Shown in pieces: positions 43,897 through 45,803 of a DNA stretch of 45,803 bases. The DNA comes from a virus. The translations under genes were made by a program, and so were the position numbers. The notes under the pieces were generated by a model that was not told the origin of the DNA, did not search any database, and was given only the letters and a program-made list of their open reading frames with translations. The stretch spans positions 1-45,803 of the IMG/VR virus record IMGVR_UViG_3300037487_000506; one strand, written 5' to 3'. Every line of letters begins with the position of its first letter. Within the stretch, counting starts at the first letter, position 1.

Positions 43897-44303
43897 TGTT
43901 CGTTGTTGTCTTGAAATGGGCTTGATTCCTCCAATCGACTCATTCCTTCATCAATCGCATGGTGAAATTGTTCTTCGCTGATGTCTCCTTGATGTAATAC
44001 AAAAATTGCTGCTGATAGGACATGAAGGATTCGAGCGTATGCAAATGCGGATGCGATGGCTGTTTGCGTTGCTGGTTCATAGTCTCGATATTTTAAACCT
44101 CCCTCGTCGTTCAATTCATCGCTCCCATTGTTCTTTAGTATTTCATGTGTCCATCTTGCCATCATGTCGAGGTTATCAATTAGCTGGTTCGGATCCAGTC
44201 CATGACATTCCTGCTCATCTGGCTTCTCCTGCTCTTCATGTTCGTCGTTTATCATGTCTCGGAAAATTTCTAATGCCTTGGTGATTGTTTCCCGTTCACT
44301 CAT
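43893..44303 (-). CDS. Hypothetical acidic protein, 136 aa
   Basis: I prefer the ATG 44303-44301 (MSERETITKALEIFRDMIND), which overlaps the MazG stop as ATGA; a GTG at 44318 gives a version five residues longer. An acidic segment (HEEQEKPDEQECHGLDPNQ) is followed by two helices (LIDNLDMMARWTHEILKNN, ASAFAYARILHVLSAAIFVL). The second is quite hydrophobic. It is not recognised. Neighbours suggest a nucleotide-metabolism or regulatory role, unproven. Confidence 0.5.
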   Translation of the reverse strand: MSERETITKALEIFRDMINDEHEEQEKPDEQECHGLDPNQLIDNLDMMARWTHEILKNNGSDELNDEGGLKYRDYEPATQTAIASAFAYARILHVLSAAIFVLHQGDISEEQFHHAIDEGMSRLEESSPFQDNNEQ

Positions 44304-44842
44304 TGGCATGATTCGCACTCTGGATCGTCAATCTTGCAAGTGCGTTCAATGATGATCTCCTCAAAATCATCTTCGGGGGCTGGTGATTTTACTTCGCTTT
44401 CGTGGTCTTTGTCCTGCTCTTGTGCTGGTGATTTGTCTACTCTGGCGATGGCTGCGGCGTTGGAAAATGCCATTGATTGATAACGAGTGGAAAGTTTCGC
44501 CATGTTTTCGCTTATCACTTCGTCCATGTCGCATCCAATAGAGTCGAGAAGCCCGGTAACATAGAAAAGGATATCCCCGCATTCTTCCCGCACATTGGCA
44601 ATGTCCAGAGGTTTCCTGTAGATACAGGCTTTCTTGATGGCATCCAGTAGTTCACCTGCTTCGCCAGATGCGCCAACTGCCATATGCAATCTGTGGGCAT
44701 CGTCGGGAGTGAGCTCTTCGGCGATTACGCTTCCTGCCTTGCATAATGCCCGGACAAATGTCCTGTAGTCTTTTGGATCGGTGGTTGGTTTCATTGGTTC
44801 CTGTGGATCCTGTGGTTGGTTGTCTTGGTTGTCTTGTGTCAT
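44300..44842 (-). CDS. MazG-like nucleotide pyrophosphohydrolase, 180 aa
   Basis: The metal-binding helices of the MazG/all-alpha NTP-PPase group are visible: E61-A-G-E64 (GASGEAGELLDAI) and E86-E87-x2-D90 (VREECGDILFYVTG), with the usual spacing between them. The ends (Pro/Asp-rich start and an acidic, Cys-containing tail) are extra. Such enzymes hydrolyse dNTPs or related nucleotides to NMP and pyrophosphate; in phages they are often called MazG and may adjust host stress signals or nucleotide pools. It overlaps the next gene by four bases. Confidence 0.85.
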   Translation of the reverse strand: MTQDNQDNQPQDPQEPMKPTTDPKDYRTFVRALCKAGSVIAEELTPDDAHRLHMAVGASGEAGELLDAIKKACIYRKPLDIANVREECGDILFYVTGLLDSIGCDMDEVISENMAKLSTRYQSMAFSNAAAIARVDKSPAQEQDKDHESEVKSPAPEDDFEEIIIERTCKIDDPECESCQ

Positions 44843-44918
44843 GAAAATCTTATTGGATGCGCCATGTGTAATCTTATTAGATTTGTTATTCGCGATTGGC
44901 GTTTCGCCATTGGCGCAA

Positions 44919-45446
44919 TTAGTCCCGATCTGGTGTAATGCTGTCGGAATATGGCAAATCGGTGCTATCGGGTATGCTATCGGGTGATATGTCTATAATG
45001 TGGGGCGTTGCGTCCTGTAATGCGTCTAATGTGGCAGGCGCATGAAGTGGCGCATTATTTCGATCTGGAACATTAAAGCTAATTTTGAAGTTTTGCTGTC
45101 CTGTTTGTTCAATCTCCACCTTGTCTCCGTATTTTTTGGGGGCCAGTTTGGAGGCTGTCCACTTCAACGCATCGATCCGCAATCTCCCGATTTGTGCGTC
45201 ATGTGCGGAAAATGCTTCAGTCATTACCATGGACGCAAATGTGTCAGCCTGTCTTTGCCTCGCCCGTGCGTAGTTATCAGCAAACTCTGGATCATTGTCA
45301 ATCCAGTCATATATTGTGCTGATTGTTGGCATATCATCCAGTTCGGCGACTGCCAGTAATGTCATGCCGGATTCGATCATCTGGCAAATGTCCTTCGCCT
45401 TCTCTTTTGAGTATGTGGATGGTCTACCAATTTTTTTGTCTGACAT
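44919..45446 (-). CDS. terS: Terminase small subunit, 175 aa
   Basis: The amino part (KIGRPSTYSKEKAKDICQMI, then SGMTLLAVAELDDMPTISTI) is a helix-turn-helix region of the terminase-small type, followed by the helical core YARARQRQADTFASMVMTEAF and RLRIDALKWTASKLAPKKYG, a block seen in many terminase small subunits, then an acidic disordered tail. It would bind the packaging site and load the large subunit. It sits 4 kb upstream of the large subunit gene rather than next to it. A possible 35-residue gene and an iterated leader lie just upstream. Confidence 0.8.
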   Translation of the reverse strand: MSDKKIGRPSTYSKEKAKDICQMIESGMTLLAVAELDDMPTISTIYDWIDNDPEFADNYARARQRQADTFASMVMTEAFSAHDAQIGRLRIDALKWTASKLAPKKYGDKVEIEQTGQQNFKISFNVPDRNNAPLHAPATLDALQDATPHIIDISPDSIPDSTDLPYSDSITPDRD

Positions 45447-45467
45447 GATGAGATTGTTTTTGACAGG

Positions 45468-45575
45468 TTAGTTTTTGAGCTGTTTAAAATGAGCTGCGCA
45501 GAAGCTCCTCTTCATTCCACTTCGTTTCACATTCGGATGCTTTGCTCCGCGTAATTGGTCTTGAAAACTTGGCAT
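45468..45575 (-). CDS. Possible 35-residue basic peptide upstream of the terminase small gene
   Basis: ATG 45575-45573 to TAA 45470-45468 reads MPSFQDQLRGAKHPNVKR, then SGMKRSFCAAHFKQLKN. Basic and helix-compatible, and the frame ends 21 bases before the terminase gene. The start (ATGCCAAGTTTT on the minus strand) is repeated upstream, giving two short aborted copies. It could be a real peptide or a leader related to regulation of the terminase gene. Confidence 0.45.
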   Translation of the reverse strand: MPSFQDQLRGAKHPNVKRSGMKRSFCAAHFKQLKN

Positions 45576-45661
45576 GATAATTATTTCTTGAAGTTATTAA
45601 CTTGGCACAGAAAATAATATTTTAAAACTTGGCATGGTTTATGATTTCTGAAGTTGGCATG
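45566..45661 (-). repeat. Iterated AACTTGGCATG units upstream of the terminase small gene
   Basis: AACTTGGCATG occurs at 45566-45576 and 45626-45636, AACTTGGCA at 45599-45607 and AAGTTGGCATG at 45651-45661, spaced 33, 27 and 25 bases. On the minus strand each reads (C)ATGCCAA(G/C)TT, so three carry an ATG. This may be a packaging or regulatory site, or repeated copies of a gene start. Confidence 0.55.
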
Positions 45662-45803
45662 ATATTTGAATAATGCAAACAGGATTATCTCGTTTGCGAT
45701 TAATGCTCGGTATTATCGGACATTTTAAAAATCGCGCAAATGTTTCGAGAAGTTTTTTTTCGTGAAAATGATTTTTGTCGATGCCCACAGATGTAGTGTT
45801 TAT

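Noticed and set aside
44843-44918. Direct repeat ATTGGCG and a five-pair hairpin between terminase small and MazG-like genes
   Set aside because: Short and AT/GC-mixed with no T-run or promoter around it; too weak to call.
45639-45803. Open frame of 54 codons running off the right edge on the minus strand
   Set aside because: No start in the window, no recognisable motif, and the last part overlaps the iterated repeat; chance cannot be excluded.

Overview
The window is almost certainly a stretch of a tailed double-stranded DNA phage genome of the short-tailed (podovirus) type, AT-rich overall. Nearly every base is coding. All protein genes that I can support lie on the minus strand, so they read from the right end to the left end, with tight packing and many 1-, 4- or 8-base start/stop overlaps. 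The podovirus assignment rests on a large portal protein, a head-tail adaptor and a tail-nozzle-like protein resembling T7 gp11 and gp12, several large Ala/Gln-rich proteins of the internal (ejection) type, and the absence of any tape-measure, sheath or tail-tube gene. No replication, RNA polymerase, integrase, repressor, tRNA or CRISPR sequence is visible, so the early and replication part of the genome must lie outside the window. Most start codons are preceded by AT-rich leaders such as AATAATTATG without a Shine-Dalgarno sequence. This hints at a host group that does not depend on SD pairing, such as Bacteroidota or relatives, but that is inference and the host stays open.

In transcription order: 45.6-43.0 kb holds a possible 35-residue peptide gene with an iterated leader, the terminase small subunit, a MazG-like pyrophosphohydrolase, a deoxycytidylate deaminase and small unknown genes. 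43.0-41.0 kb holds a GT4 glycosyltransferase, a coiled-coil protein and a methyltransferase. 41.0-35.8 kb holds the terminase large subunit, a Cys-rich protein and the portal. 35.8-31.5 kb holds small virion-type proteins (one with an HExxH metallopeptidase motif), two small basic proteins, a free-standing HNH endonuclease and the probable scaffold. 31.5-28.0 kb is a cassette of four glycosyltransferases and one methyltransferase, set between the scaffold and the major capsid protein. 28.0-27.0 kb is the one large gap without ordinary genes. It holds an apparent structured RNA of about 520 bases whose features point to the PLUS strand, a small gene broken by one base in an A run, and two inverted repeats in the capsid-gene leader. 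27.0-20.4 kb holds the major capsid protein, two collagen-like fibers, two lectin-like (LamG-type) tail proteins and small proteins. 20.4-18.0 kb is a lysis cassette (two small membrane proteins, a lipoprotein, a CHAP endolysin) followed by a metallophosphoesterase, an HTH-like protein and an SprT-like metallopeptidase-like protein. 18.0-10.2 kb holds a repeat-rich fiber, a 1248-residue adaptor with a huge insertion, and the nozzle. 10.2-0.7 kb holds the internal virion proteins, interrupted by a PP-loop (PAPS-reductase-like) plus YkgJ-type Cys-cluster pair, and ends at a Rho-independent terminator. 0.55-0 kb begins another run of very small genes.

How it may work together: the terminase, portal, scaffold, capsid, adaptor and nozzle genes build and fill the particle, and the internal proteins would be ejected with the DNA. 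The Gly-Ala-Thr-rich collagen fibers are plausible Thr-glycosylation substrates for the five glycosyltransferases. The most unusual items are the plus-strand structured RNA next to the capsid gene, the MGG amino-terminal motif shared by six virion-region proteins, the glycosylation cassette, and the PP-loop/YkgJ pair inside the ejection-protein block.
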